The notes beneath the pieces were generated by a model. That model was not told the origin of the DNA. It did not search any database and saw only the letters and a program-made list of their open reading frames with translations. Source: a virus. From it: a DNA stretch of 64,000 nucleotides. This document shows, piece by piece, positions 1-9,082 of this stretch; positions within the stretch are counted from its first letter, which is position 1, and the number at the start of each line of letters is the position of its first letter. The stretch is taken from IMG/VR virus record IMGVR_UViG_3300043772_000561, positions 1-64,000 of that record. The stretch is one strand, 5' to 3'. The position numbers and the translations under genes were made by a program.

Positions 1-6
1 TAAACT

Positions 7-21
7 TATTTTGTATATTTG
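7..21 (+). promoter_or_regulatory. Putative phage promoter motif (TTTTGTATATTTG)
   Basis: The TTTTGTATATT core lies with its G 32 bases before the first ATG. The same core with nearly the same spacing recurs before the genes at 7792 and 16203. The TATATTTG part also fits the Bacteroides -7 box TAnnTTTG, so host sigma factor use is an alternative. The upstream half cannot be judged because the window starts here. Confidence 0.5.
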
Positions 22-44
22 TTCTAAACCAAAAATTAATTATT

Positions 45-356
45 ATGGAAAACCAACAAGAAAGAGAGTTTACAGCTGAAGAGTTGGCTGCTCAAAAAGA
101 ACAAATGCTTCAATTCTATACTGATTCCTTGCCCTACTTAGAAGCACAACTCAAGTATGAAGAAGTTCTTATGAAGATTGATGAGGTAAGATATAAGAGA
201 ACGCACATTCAAATGCAGTATGCTATGATGGCTCAATCTCAACAAGAACAAGAATTAGAACCAGAAGATGAGTTAGAAGAAAGAGGTTCTGATAATGATA
301 TTGATAAAGAACCTTCTATGCCTGAGCAGAGTAAAAGAAAGCTCAGAAAAGGATAG
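45..356 (+). CDS. Small acidic coiled-coil protein, unknown function
   Basis: This 103-residue protein is almost entirely charged helix, rich in Glu, Gln and Lys. A central amphipathic stretch (about residues 15-70) probably forms a coiled coil, followed by a very acidic segment and a basic tail. No family is recognised. It is the first gene of the run leading to the terminase, with 2 bases before the next start. The ATG follows an A-rich leader with no Shine-Dalgarno. The context suggests a packaging or assembly accessory, but this is only positional inference. Confidence 0.7.
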   Translation: MENQQEREFTAEELAAQKEQMLQFYTDSLPYLEAQLKYEEVLMKIDEVRYKRTHIQMQYAMMAQSQQEQELEPEDELEERGSDNDIDKEPSMPEQSKRKLRKG

Positions 357-358
357 TC

Positions 359-739
359 ATGGCTATAGTTAATCAAGTACAGAAAAGAGTAAAAATGCCT
401 AAATGGGATCTGGTCAAGTATCAGATCCTAACGCATTGTTACATTAATAAACTTTCTCTAAGTGAATCTGACTTGAACTGTTTAACACTATTAAGCTTTA
501 ATCAACCAGTTGAACTAACAGACTTCTGTTATGATGCTTCTTCAGAAGAAGGTTGGATCTTTAAATCCCCACAGACTGTAAGGAATTCTATAAATAAAGC
601 AGAGAAGATAGGGCTTGTTATAAGAAGTGATGATAATAAAAAGTCTATAATATTAAATCCAAATATGATGGTGCAAACAGAGGGTACAGTTTTATTAGAT
701 TTTAAGTTCTTAGGTACTGATTCTCAAGAAGCTGAATAG
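359..739 (+). CDS. Winged-helix-like putative DNA-binding protein
   Basis: A 126-residue protein. Residues 15-95 read as alternating helices with a predicted recognition-helix region around SPQTVRNSINKAEKIGLV, followed by a short strand pair, which resembles a winged helix-turn-helix. The C-terminus has a hydrophobic strand and an acidic tail. It abuts the next gene exactly (TAG then ATG). A DNA-binding protein in this position could be a packaging-initiation or regulatory factor. The fold call is by eye only and the role is inferred. Confidence 0.5.
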   Translation: MAIVNQVQKRVKMPKWDLVKYQILTHCYINKLSLSESDLNCLTLLSFNQPVELTDFCYDASSEEGWIFKSPQTVRNSINKAEKIGLVIRSDDNKKSIILNPNMMVQTEGTVLLDFKFLGTDSQEAE

Positions 740-1138
740 ATGAATCCTAAAAAATCTAGTACTCTATACAAGGAAGTTGCAGAAGAACTAAATGTTTTAG
801 AAAGCCTTGTCGGTGATATGGTAGAGTTTTATTATAAAGATCTTAGAAGTCAGTTAAGTAGTCTTAAGCATCCAAGAATAAATGTAGAAGGTTTAGGCCA
901 GTTTGTTATAAAACAAAAACTAGCAGAAGTTTACATATCAAAGTTAACTAAAATGCTTCCTACTCATGACGTATCAACCTTTAGAGCATACCATAATAAA
1001 AAAGCTATGCAAGAAAAGCTTCAGTTATTAAATGATGTGTCTGTAAAGATTGAACAGGAAAAAAAGAGAAAAGAAGAATTTACTAAAAACAAAAATAATG
1101 AAAGCAGCACTCAGAGCAATTTGGGAGAACAAGACTAA
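740..1138 (+). CDS. HU/IHF-like small DNA-binding protein (putative)
   Basis: In this 132-residue protein, residues 8-65 fit the HU/IHF pattern: two helices (around YKEVAEELNV and MVEFYYKDLRSQL), then strands containing INVEGLGQFVI, which corresponds to the family's conserved GFGxF strand. IHF-like subunits are known components of crAss-like phage gene sets. The C-terminal 50 residues are a Lys/Glu-rich helix not typical of HU. The usual long DNA-clasping arm is hard to see, so the protein could instead share only the core fold. Its end overlaps the next gene by 41 bases. Confidence 0.5.
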   Translation: MNPKKSSTLYKEVAEELNVLESLVGDMVEFYYKDLRSQLSSLKHPRINVEGLGQFVIKQKLAEVYISKLTKMLPTHDVSTFRAYHNKKAMQEKLQLLNDVSVKIEQEKKRKEEFTKNKNNESSTQSNLGEQD

Positions 1139-1391
1139 GATCATTGAAGGCATTAAGAACTCAGTTATTAGAGATGAGTTTGTAGAAGATGTTGCCCGCA
1201 TGAGATATGATGTCTGTGATGAATGCCCAAGTAAGGGAAAGAAATGTGCAGTAAAGGGTACAGCACCATGTTGTAATGAATGTGGATGCTCATTAACTTT
1301 TAAGACAAGATCTCTTTCTTCAGAATGTCCTCTTGGTAAATGGCAAGCAATTGCTACAGAAGAGGAAGAAGATAAACTAGAACAATTATGA
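1098..1391 (+). CDS. Cys-rich zinc-ribbon-like small protein
   Basis: A 97-residue protein with eight cysteines between residues 38 and 77, including CDEC, a CC pair and CGC, ending in a CPLGKW motif. The spacing suggests two structural zinc sites. An ORF in this frame is open back to a TTG at 1050, but the ATG at 1098 removes most of the overlap with the preceding gene and is the more credible start. The stop overlaps the following start (ATGA), showing translational coupling to the nuclease gene. No function is recognised. Confidence 0.65.
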   Translation: MKAALRAIWENKTKIIEGIKNSVIRDEFVEDVARMRYDVCDECPSKGKKCAVKGTAPCCNECGCSLTFKTRSLSSECPLGKWQAIATEEEEDKLEQL

Positions 1392-2224
1392 GCATAGTAT
1401 TTAATGCAGATGACCACAGTTATGTTAGTGTAGATCCAAATGATCAGATCAAATGGACTAGTGTAACAACATTGATATCTTGTTTAAAGAAACCTTTTGA
1501 TGCAAAAAAAGTAGCAGAGAGAGTAACTAAGAGCAAGAGATCAAAATGGTATGGTGTAGAACCCAAACTCATTGTACAGATATGGGATAATGAAGCTACT
1601 AGAGCTACAACACTTGGTACATTCTATCATAACCAAAGAGAATCTGACTTATGTTCATTGGCTTCTATAGAAAGAGAAGGGGTAACAGTTCCAGTATTTA
1701 AACCTTATGAAGGAGAGAATGGTTTAAAAATAGCACCTCTACAAAAACTAGATCCAGGTATATATCCTGAACATATGGTCTATCTTAAGTCAGCAGGTTT
1801 ATGTGGCCAATCAGATTTAGTTGAAGTAGTCAATGGTAGAGTTAATATTATTGACTACAAAACTAATAAGGAGATTAAAACAGAATCTTTTAAGAACTGG
1901 GAGGGCATGTCAGAAAAAATGCTTGATCCAGTACAGCATTTAGATGATTGCAACTTTAATCACTATGCATTACAACTCAGTGTTTATATGTATATTATAT
2001 TAAAGCATAACCCTAAATTACAGGCTGGAAAGATATTTATACATCATATTACATTTGAAGTAGATGGTGAAGACAAATATGGTTATCCAATATCTAAACT
2101 AGATGTAAATGGTGAACCTATTGTTAAAGAAGTTATTCAGATGCCGGTACCTTATTTATATGATGAAGTCATTTCAATAATTAACTTTATGAAAGAGTTC
2201 CCACACTTAATTAAAAAGAAATGA
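1388..2224 (+). CDS. PD-(D/E)XK (RecB/Cas4-like) nuclease
   Basis: A 278-residue protein with the ordered core of a RecB-type nuclease: a motif I helix around LGTFYHNQRESDL, GQSDLVE with the metal-binding Asp at 143, the IIDYKT strand giving Asp156 and Lys158 (the D-x-K active site), and a downstream QLSVY helix (Gln196, Tyr200) matching the QxxxY motif. These residues coordinate divalent metal and cleave DNA in the family. It sits in an ATGA-coupled string two genes before the terminase, so a role in DNA processing before packaging is plausible but inferred. A related domain occurs inside the large protein at 46151-52867. Confidence 0.85.
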   Translation: MSIVFNADDHSYVSVDPNDQIKWTSVTTLISCLKKPFDAKKVAERVTKSKRSKWYGVEPKLIVQIWDNEATRATTLGTFYHNQRESDLCSLASIEREGVTVPVFKPYEGENGLKIAPLQKLDPGIYPEHMVYLKSAGLCGQSDLVEVVNGRVNIIDYKTNKEIKTESFKNWEGMSEKMLDPVQHLDDCNFNHYALQLSVYMYIILKHNPKLQAGKIFIHHITFEVDGEDKYGYPISKLDVNGEPIVKEVIQMPVPYLYDEVISIINFMKEFPHLIKKK

Positions 2225-2736
2225 TTGTAAGACTATTTGATGTTCAGAATGGTAAAGTAATTCCTACAGAACATTGTTATACACTTAAAGCACTTAAAGA
2301 TGTCATGGATAACTATCCAGATGATTATCTTAAAGTATATCTATATCTCTTCTATATGACATGTCCTAACCCGGATATGAATCCTTTTTTTCATACTCCA
2401 GAAGTAGATAAAGAACATATTATATTAAAAGAGATAGAAGCAGAATTCTCTACAGAGGATGATGATATACATACAGCTCTCTTATTCTGCCAGAGAATGT
2501 ATGAGACTCCTACATCTAGAGCATACAAAGGTATGGCATCTATGTTAGATAGATTAGCTAGATATATGGAGACTACGCAGATTACTGCAGGTAGAGATGG
2601 TAATATTAACTCTCTTGTAGCAGCAGCAAAAAACTTTGACCAGATTAGAGCATCATTTAAAGGAGTATATAAAGATCTTCAAGATGAGCAATCTAGTAAA
2701 GTAAGAGGTGGAATCGGAATGGCATATGACCAGTAA
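2221..2736 (+). CDS. Conserved pre-terminase protein, small-terminase candidate
   Basis: A 171-residue mixed-charge, mostly helical protein. It begins with a short beta-rich part (RLFDVQNGKVIPTEHCYTL), continues with a helical region, and ends in a Gly/Asn-containing segment and a helix around NFDQIRASFKGVYKDL. It overlaps the nuclease gene by ATGA and ends two bases before the large terminase start. No family is recognised with confidence. The position immediately before TerL, the size and the helical content are what one expects of a small terminase subunit, but no DNA-binding motif is obvious. Confidence 0.6.
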   Translation: MIVRLFDVQNGKVIPTEHCYTLKALKDVMDNYPDDYLKVYLYLFYMTCPNPDMNPFFHTPEVDKEHIILKEIEAEFSTEDDDIHTALLFCQRMYETPTSRAYKGMASMLDRLARYMETTQITAGRDGNINSLVAAAKNFDQIRASFKGVYKDLQDEQSSKVRGGIGMAYDQ

Positions 2737-2738
2737 CT

Positions 2739-4946
2739 ATGAGTGAAATCTATCAAGACATACCAACCTATGATAACGGACAATGGACAACCACAAACTT
2801 TGACTCCAGAGAGGACTTCAACAACTTCATATTTGGAGTTTTCAAGGAACCTGGTAAGTACGGCTTCAACGACACTACTAATCAGATATTTATATCAGAG
2901 TCAAACAAGTTTAGAAGTGATGGAGTATATTGCACAGCCCCCTTTAAGTCTAAGGACTTTGTAAACTATTGGGATGACCAAAAGCAAAAATGTAGAAAAG
3001 GTATTATTGTAAAAGATAGTACTAACACATGGTTTCTTGCAAGAGAGTACTACATGTGGTTAAATTTTTTACCAATCTTTGATAAAGAACTACAGAAGTT
3101 TGGATTTGCTAAGATTCGAGATGCTCAGTATCACATGGCTCTTTATGAACTACTAGCAGAGTTAAACTATAAACATGTAGGTATTCTAAAGAAACGTCAG
3201 ATTGCATCTTCATACTACCACATGGGTAAACTTATAAATCAGCAATGGTTTGAGCCCGGGGTTACTCTTAAGATTGGTGCATCACTTAAGGATTATATAA
3301 ATGAGAAAGGTTCCTGGAAATTCTTACAGGAGTATGCAGCATTTTTAAATGAGCATACAGCATGGTATAGACCTATGTCTCCAGACAAGGTAATGATGTG
3401 GCAACAGAAGATTGAAGTTAGAAAAGGAGATAGAAAAACAGAAGTTGGTCTCAAGGGTACTATACAAGGTATGTCATTTGAGAAAGATCCAACAAATGGT
3501 GTAGGGGGTCCGGTAAAATACTTCTTCCATGAGGAGGCAGGTATTGCTCCAAAGATGGATCAGACATATGAGTATATGCGCCCAGCCATGAGATCAGGTA
3601 TGGTTACTACAGGTATGTTCATTGCAGCAGGATCTGTGGGTGACTTGTCCCAGTGTGAACCACTAAGAGACATGATCTTGAATCCACTTTCAAAAGATAT
3701 TTATGCAGTTGAAACTGATCTTATTGATGAAAAAGGTACTACTGGTTTGTCAGGATTGTTTATTCCTGAGCAATGGTCAATGCCTCCCTATATTGATGAC
3801 TTTGGTAACTCTCTTGTAACTGAAGCTCTAGAAGCTTTAGATAGACAGTTTGAGCAGTGGAAGAAAGAACTTAATCCAGAAGACTATCAGCTTAGGATAT
3901 CTCAGCACCCAAGAAATATTAGAGAAGCATTTGCACATAGATCAGTATCTTTATTTCCTACACACTTGGTTGCTGCACAGCAAAGAAGAATTGAGGAGAA
4001 AGAATATGCTTATGAGTTCTTAGATATCTTTACTGATGACATGGGTAAAATTACTGTAAGATCTACAGATAAGCAACCTATTAAAGAGTTTCCAGTATCC
4101 AAGAAATTAGAAGACAAAACAGGAGTACTTGTTGTATGGGAAAGACCTATTAAAGATCCAACCTTTGGACAATACTATGCATCTATTGACCCCGTGTCAG
4201 AAGGTAAAACAACAACATCAGAATCACTCTGTTCTATTTATATTATGAAAGCTCCTGTAGAAGTAACTAAAGTTACTATGGGAGAAACTGAAACATACAT
4301 AGAACCAGATAAGATTGTAGCTGCATGGTGTGGTAGGTTTGATGATATCAACAAAACTCATCAGAGACTAGAGTTAATTATTGAATGGTACAATGCTTGG
4401 ACAGTAATTGAGAACAACATTTCACTATTTATCCAATACATGATATCTAAAAAGAAACAAAGATATCTTGTACCTAAGAGTCAGATCATGTTCTTGAAAG
4501 ATCTGGGTGCAAATGCTAACGTATTCCAGGAGTATGGTTGGAAAAACACAGGTACATTATTTAAAGCACACTTGTTAAGTTATACCATTGAGTACTGTAA
4601 AGAGGAACTAGATGTAGAAACTAAAACAGATGGTACTATTGTAAGAACCAAATATGGAATAGAACGTATTCCAGATCCTATGTTACTTAAAGAAATGCAA
4701 GAATATGCAGATGGTGTCAACGTGGATAGACTTGTTTCATTTGCAGCCTTAGTTGCTTTCATGAGAATACAGCAAGCTAACAGAGGTTACTCTAAGAGAG
4801 TTATCATGGATGATGCTTCTAAAAACTTGCAAAAGTCAAATAATTTGTTTAAATTAAATAGAACCCCGTTCCGTCATATGGGACAGGGGTCTAAAGTTAT
4901 TAATGGGCAAGTTTTTAATAGGTCAGCTTTTAAAAACTTTAAATAG
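2739..4946 (+). CDS. terL: Terminase large subunit
   Basis: A 735-residue packaging motor. The N-terminal ATPase half carries a Walker-A-position segment KKRQIASSYYH (residues 151-161) lacking the canonical GK[ST], and a Walker-B-type KYFFHEEAG with acidic residues at 265-266. The C-terminal RNase-H-like nuclease starts with YASIDPVSEG (Asp484) and includes a later WTVIENN strand giving the second acidic residue. It would translocate DNA through the portal and cut the concatemer. The ATG lies just after the previous stop, and the portal gene follows 5 bases downstream. Length and layout fit crAss-like TerL. Confidence 0.9.
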   Translation: MSEIYQDIPTYDNGQWTTTNFDSREDFNNFIFGVFKEPGKYGFNDTTNQIFISESNKFRSDGVYCTAPFKSKDFVNYWDDQKQKCRKGIIVKDSTNTWFLAREYYMWLNFLPIFDKELQKFGFAKIRDAQYHMALYELLAELNYKHVGILKKRQIASSYYHMGKLINQQWFEPGVTLKIGASLKDYINEKGSWKFLQEYAAFLNEHTAWYRPMSPDKVMMWQQKIEVRKGDRKTEVGLKGTIQGMSFEKDPTNGVGGPVKYFFHEEAGIAPKMDQTYEYMRPAMRSGMVTTGMFIAAGSVGDLSQCEPLRDMILNPLSKDIYAVETDLIDEKGTTGLSGLFIPEQWSMPPYIDDFGNSLVTEALEALDRQFEQWKKELNPEDYQLRISQHPRNIREAFAHRSVSLFPTHLVAAQQRRIEEKEYAYEFLDIFTDDMGKITVRSTDKQPIKEFPVSKKLEDKTGVLVVWERPIKDPTFGQYYASIDPVSEGKTTTSESLCSIYIMKAPVEVTKVTMGETETYIEPDKIVAAWCGRFDDINKTHQRLELIIEWYNAWTVIENNISLFIQYMISKKKQRYLVPKSQIMFLKDLGANANVFQEYGWKNTGTLFKAHLLSYTIEYCKEELDVETKTDGTIVRTKYGIERIPDPMLLKEMQEYADGVNVDRLVSFAALVAFMRIQQANRGYSKRVIMDDASKNLQKSNNLFKLNRTPFRHMGQGSKVINGQVFNRSAFKNFK

Positions 4947-4951
4947 TAGAT

Positions 4952-7696
4952 ATGCAGGTATATAATGCTTTACAATTAAAAAAGGGTGCTAAGGTTGAGC
5001 AAAACAGACTTGGTAGTGTTATGCAACCACTTCAGTTCGTACCTGAGAAAGAGAAGGATGATGAGTGGGCTGCCTGGAACTTAGACTGGTTAGAATGGAA
5101 TGGTCTAAAACAAATCCGTAGAAATGCCCGCAAGTTAATGAAGAACTACAAACTTGCAAAAGGTATCATTGATAGAACTGACTATATTATAGAAGAGAAC
5201 AATGAGTACAAAGATGTTGTAGAACTACTTACCAAAGATGACCCCTCAGTACTAGAACTAAAGTTCTATCCTATTATTCCAAATGTTGTTAATGTTCTTG
5301 TAGCTGAATTTGCTAAGAGATCTACTAAACTTACATACAGAGCTATTGATGAGCATTCATATAATGAAATGCTTGAGCAAAAAAGAGCAATGGTAGAAGA
5401 GACTCTTATGGCTGATGCTCAGATGAAGATTGTTACTTCTCTCATTGAACAAGGTCTAGATCCAGAATCTGCAGAAGCACAAGAAGAACTTTCTCCAGAC
5501 AAACTCAAAACACTTCCCGAAATTGAACAATTCTTTAAAAAGAGTTATAGATCAATGGTGGAAGAATGGGCAACTCATCAACATAAAGTAGATGTTGAGA
5601 GATTTAGAATGGAAGAACTTGAAGAAAGAGGTTTCCGTGACATGCTTATTACAGATAGAGAGTTTTGGCATTTTCATATGATGGAAGATGATTATGAAGT
5701 AGAGCTCTGGAATCCTGCAGTTACATTCTACCATAAATCTCCAGATGCAAGATATATTTCTCAAGGTAACTGGGTAGGTAAAATTGACATGCTTACTGTA
5801 TCTGATGTTATTGATAAGTTTGGTTATATCATGACAGAAGAGCAACTTGAGGCTCTTGAAGCAATTTATCCTATCAGATCTGCAGGTTATAATATTGGTG
5901 GACTACAGAATGATGGTTCATTCTATGATGCTACTAAAACTCATGACTGGAATACTAATATGCCATCACTTGCATATAGACAATATACTTCTGCTGTAGC
6001 AGGTTCTGTATACAATGGTGGAGATATTATAAATCAAATCTTATCACAAGGAGAAGACTACTTTGATCAGGGTACAGCATTCTTACTTAGAGTAACTACC
6101 GGTTACTGGAAGTCTCAAAGAAAAGTAGGTCATCTAACTAAAGTAACTGATACCGGAGAAGTACTTACTGAAATTATTACAGAAGACTATAAGGTAACAG
6201 ATAAACCTGTATATGATACAAGACTCTTTAAGAACAAGACAAGAGATAACGTAATCTTTGGAGAGCATATTGACTGGATCTGGGTAAATGAAGTTTGGGG
6301 TGGTATTAAGATTGGTCCTAACTTACCTTCTTTCTGGGGTATGAATAACCCTGGTGGGTTTTCTCCAATTTATATTGGTATACAGAATAACCATATTGCT
6401 CCACTTAAGTTTCAATTTAAGGGAGACAATAGTTTGTATGGTTGTAAGTTGCCAGTAGAAGGCTCCGTATTCTCAGATAGAAATACTAAGTCTACTGCAC
6501 TTATTGATTTAATGAAACCATACCAGATTGGATACAACATTGTAAATAATCAGATTGCAGATATCTTAGTAGATGAACTTGGTACAGTAATTATGCTTGA
6601 CCAAAATAGTTTACCCAAGCACTCACTTGGTGAAGACTGGGGTAAGGGTAATTATGCTAATGCATATGTAGCAATGAAGAACTTCCAAATTCTTCCTCTT
6701 GATACATCTATTACAAATACAGAGAATGCATTAAACTTTAACCATTTCCAAAAATTAGATCTAGCTCAGACAGAAAGATTAATGTCAAGAATTCAATTGG
6801 CTAATCACTTTAAGCAACAAGCATATGAAGTAATTGGTGTCAATCCACAGAGAATGGGACAACAGTTATCTCAGATGACTGCTACAGGTGTAGAACAAGC
6901 AGCTGCGGCTTCTTATGCACAGACAGAGATATTCTTTATCCAACACTGTGATTATCTAATGCCTAGAGTACATCAAATGCGTACAGACCTAGCACAATAC
7001 TATAACTCAACTAAACCATCTGCAAGACTAAGTTATATTAGTGGAGCAGATGAAAAAGTAAATTTTGAGATTAATGGTACAGATCTCCTAATGAGAGACC
7101 TTAACATATTCTGTAGTACCACTGCAAACCATAGAGCTGTTCTTGAACAGTTAAAGCAAATGGCTATGCAAAATAATACTACTGGTGCATCTATCTATGA
7201 TCTAGGTAAAGTTGTTCAATCTGAATCTGTAGCTGAACTTAGTACAGCACTTAAAGATTCTGAAGAAAAACAACAAGCTCAGAAACAACAAGAAATGCAA
7301 CAGCAGCAAGAAATGCAGCAACAACAAATTCAGTCTCAACAACAAATTGAGAAAATGAAAATTGATTCTGTTGCTGCTGAGAAAGAGAAAGATAGACAAA
7401 GAGATATTCTAGTTGCTGAAATTAGAGCTGCCGGTATGGGTGCTATGACTGATGTAAATAAAAACATGGAATCTGACTATATGGATGCCATGAAAGATAT
7501 TAGACAAACAGAGCAGTATCAACAACAAACAGATCTTCAAAGAGAGAAACAAACTAATGAAAACATGAGACAATCTCAGAAGATGGATCTTGAAAGACAG
7601 AAGTTACAAACTCAGAGAGAAATAGCAGATAAACAACTACAAGTAGCTAGAGAAAATAAAAATAGATTTGATAAAAAATCTTCTGAGAAGAAATAG
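4952..7696 (+). CDS. Portal protein
   Basis: A 914-residue protein directly after TerL, the size and place of the crAss-like portal. The N-terminal region (DEWAAWNLDWLEWNGLKQ) is followed by long helices, a beta-containing clip/wing region around residues 230-480, and helical parts of the crown. From about residue 770 it becomes a Gln/Glu/Lys-rich coiled coil with runs such as QQQQEMQQQQ, probably the barrel or an internal extension. It forms the dodecameric vertex channel in the known family. The gene ends in TAG and is followed by 95 non-coding bases with a promoter motif. Confidence 0.85.
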   Translation: MQVYNALQLKKGAKVEQNRLGSVMQPLQFVPEKEKDDEWAAWNLDWLEWNGLKQIRRNARKLMKNYKLAKGIIDRTDYIIEENNEYKDVVELLTKDDPSVLELKFYPIIPNVVNVLVAEFAKRSTKLTYRAIDEHSYNEMLEQKRAMVEETLMADAQMKIVTSLIEQGLDPESAEAQEELSPDKLKTLPEIEQFFKKSYRSMVEEWATHQHKVDVERFRMEELEERGFRDMLITDREFWHFHMMEDDYEVELWNPAVTFYHKSPDARYISQGNWVGKIDMLTVSDVIDKFGYIMTEEQLEALEAIYPIRSAGYNIGGLQNDGSFYDATKTHDWNTNMPSLAYRQYTSAVAGSVYNGGDIINQILSQGEDYFDQGTAFLLRVTTGYWKSQRKVGHLTKVTDTGEVLTEIITEDYKVTDKPVYDTRLFKNKTRDNVIFGEHIDWIWVNEVWGGIKIGPNLPSFWGMNNPGGFSPIYIGIQNNHIAPLKFQFKGDNSLYGCKLPVEGSVFSDRNTKSTALIDLMKPYQIGYNIVNNQIADILVDELGTVIMLDQNSLPKHSLGEDWGKGNYANAYVAMKNFQILPLDTSITNTENALNFNHFQKLDLAQTERLMSRIQLANHFKQQAYEVIGVNPQRMGQQLSQMTATGVEQAAAASYAQTEIFFIQHCDYLMPRVHQMRTDLAQYYNSTKPSARLSYISGADEKVNFEINGTDLLMRDLNIFCSTTANHRAVLEQLKQMAMQNNTTGASIYDLGKVVQSESVAELSTALKDSEEKQQAQKQQEMQQQQEMQQQQIQSQQQIEKMKIDSVAAEKEKDRQRDILVAEIRAAGMGAMTDVNKNMESDYMDAMKDIRQTEQYQQQTDLQREKQTNENMRQSQKMDLERQKLQTQREIADKQLQVARENKNRFDKKSSEKK

Positions 7697-7752
7697 ATAA
7701 TGGCTAGCTATATAGTCCAAAAAATTATCATTCCTATTTTAAATATTTGAAG

Positions 7753-7770
7753 TTTATTTTGTATATTAAA
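7753..7770 (+). promoter_or_regulatory. Putative phage promoter motif (TTTATTTTGTATATT)
   Basis: This copy matches the window-start motif over TTATTTTGTATATT. Its GTATATT core starts 31 bases before the ATG at 7792. It lies in the largest gap between the terminase/portal block and the capsid block, and is followed by an AACCAAAACCAACA leader. Confidence 0.55.
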
Positions 7771-7791
7771 TTATAACCAAAACCAACAGTA

Positions 7792-9054
7792 ATGGAAGAA
7801 ACCAACAAAAAGCCTGAAGATCAGGTACAAGACTCTACAACGGTAGGTCAGGTAGATGTAAACATTGATGAACTATTTGGAATGCCTGGGGCAGAGAATG
7901 TAATGTTACCCTCAGATACTGATAGTTCAAATGACAGTCCAAAGTCTGTGTTCTCAAAAACACAGGATTTAGACACCACGTTCCTTGACAAGAAAGATGA
8001 TAATCCTGATCCAGCAGCACCAGTATCAGCAAAGCAAGTTGATGAAGCAATAGCTCAACTTGATGACATGATTAGTCAAGAAGAAGAAACTGGTAACAAA
8101 GGAAGACCTAAAGTAGATAAGTCCGGTCTTTCTGAGCTAGCCCTAAAGATGATTGAAGAAGGTACACTTATTCCCTTTGATGATGACAAACCATTAGAGG
8201 AATATACTACTAAAGACTTCAGAGAATTATTTGAAGCTAACTTCCAAGAAAGAGAGAATAAGATCAGACAAGATACTCCAAGAGAGTTCTTTCAATCTCT
8301 TCCTGAAGAACTTCAAGTAGCAGCTAAATATGTAGCTGATGGTGGTACAGATTTAAAAGCTCTCTTTAGAACTCTTGCAGAGGTAGAAGAAGTAATTGAT
8401 CTAGATCCAAGTAATGAGTATGATCAAGCAGAGATTGCAAGACAATACTTATATGCTAAAAGATTTGGCTCTCCAGAAGAGATTGAAGCTGAAATCAATG
8501 ACTGGGCCGATATGGGTAAACTAGAAGCAAAAGCTCAACAGTTTAAACCACAGTTAGACAGAATGCAAGAAGAAGTAGTAGCTAGAAAACTTGCAGAACA
8601 AGAGCACAAAAAAGAACAACAAGCTCAACAAGCAAGAGTATACACAGAGAATGTGTATAACACACTTGTTGCAGGTGACTTAAATGGAATTAAACTTGAT
8701 AAGAAAACCCAGAGTATGTTATACTCAGGATTAGTACAACCAAGTTATCCATCTATCTCTGGAAGACAAACTAACTTATTAGGACATCTTTTAGAAAAGT
8801 ATCAGTTTGTAGAACCAAGACATGATCTTATTTCAGAAGCTCTTTGGTTACTTTCTGATCCAGAAGGATACAAAGGCAAGATTAAAGAACAAGGTTCTAA
8901 GGCTGCTGTAGAGAAAACAGTTAGACAACTTAAAACAGAAGAGGCAAGAAAAATTACTTCTTCTTCAATACAAGAGTCTGATGAACCAAGAAGAGCGGGT
9001 AATAAACCGCAAAGAACACTCTCAAGACCAAATAATTTGTTCAAGAGATTTTAA
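7792..9054 (+). CDS. Putative capsid scaffolding protein
   Basis: A 420-residue soluble, strongly acidic protein between portal and major capsid protein. Residues 1-110 are Asp/Ser-rich and probably disordered. Residues 120-330 are helical with coiled-coil character, including the Gln/Lys-rich EQEHKKEQQAQQA segment. The C-terminus is basic and ends in RPNNLFKRF. Gene position, acidic disordered N-terminus, coiled coil and basic C-terminal tip resemble phage scaffolding proteins, whose basic tips bind the capsid shell. No protease motif is visible. This function is inferred from context and architecture. Confidence 0.6.
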   Translation: MEETNKKPEDQVQDSTTVGQVDVNIDELFGMPGAENVMLPSDTDSSNDSPKSVFSKTQDLDTTFLDKKDDNPDPAAPVSAKQVDEAIAQLDDMISQEEETGNKGRPKVDKSGLSELALKMIEEGTLIPFDDDKPLEEYTTKDFRELFEANFQERENKIRQDTPREFFQSLPEELQVAAKYVADGGTDLKALFRTLAEVEEVIDLDPSNEYDQAEIARQYLYAKRFGSPEEIEAEINDWADMGKLEAKAQQFKPQLDRMQEEVVARKLAEQEHKKEQQAQQARVYTENVYNTLVAGDLNGIKLDKKTQSMLYSGLVQPSYPSISGRQTNLLGHLLEKYQFVEPRHDLISEALWLLSDPEGYKGKIKEQGSKAAVEKTVRQLKTEEARKITSSSIQESDEPRRAGNKPQRTLSRPNNLFKRF

Positions 9055-9082
9055 TTAGTAACAATTTAAATTAATATATACA

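Noticed and set aside
1028-1417. Opposite-strand ORF of 129 residues
   Set aside because: It overlaps two well-supported + strand genes, is Ser/Leu/Phe-rich as expected of an antisense shadow, and no other gene here runs on the - strand.
7697-7791. Hairpin terminator after the portal gene
   Set aside because: GGCTAGCTATATAGTCC pairs only imperfectly and lacks a T tract; read-through to the next unit seems likely.
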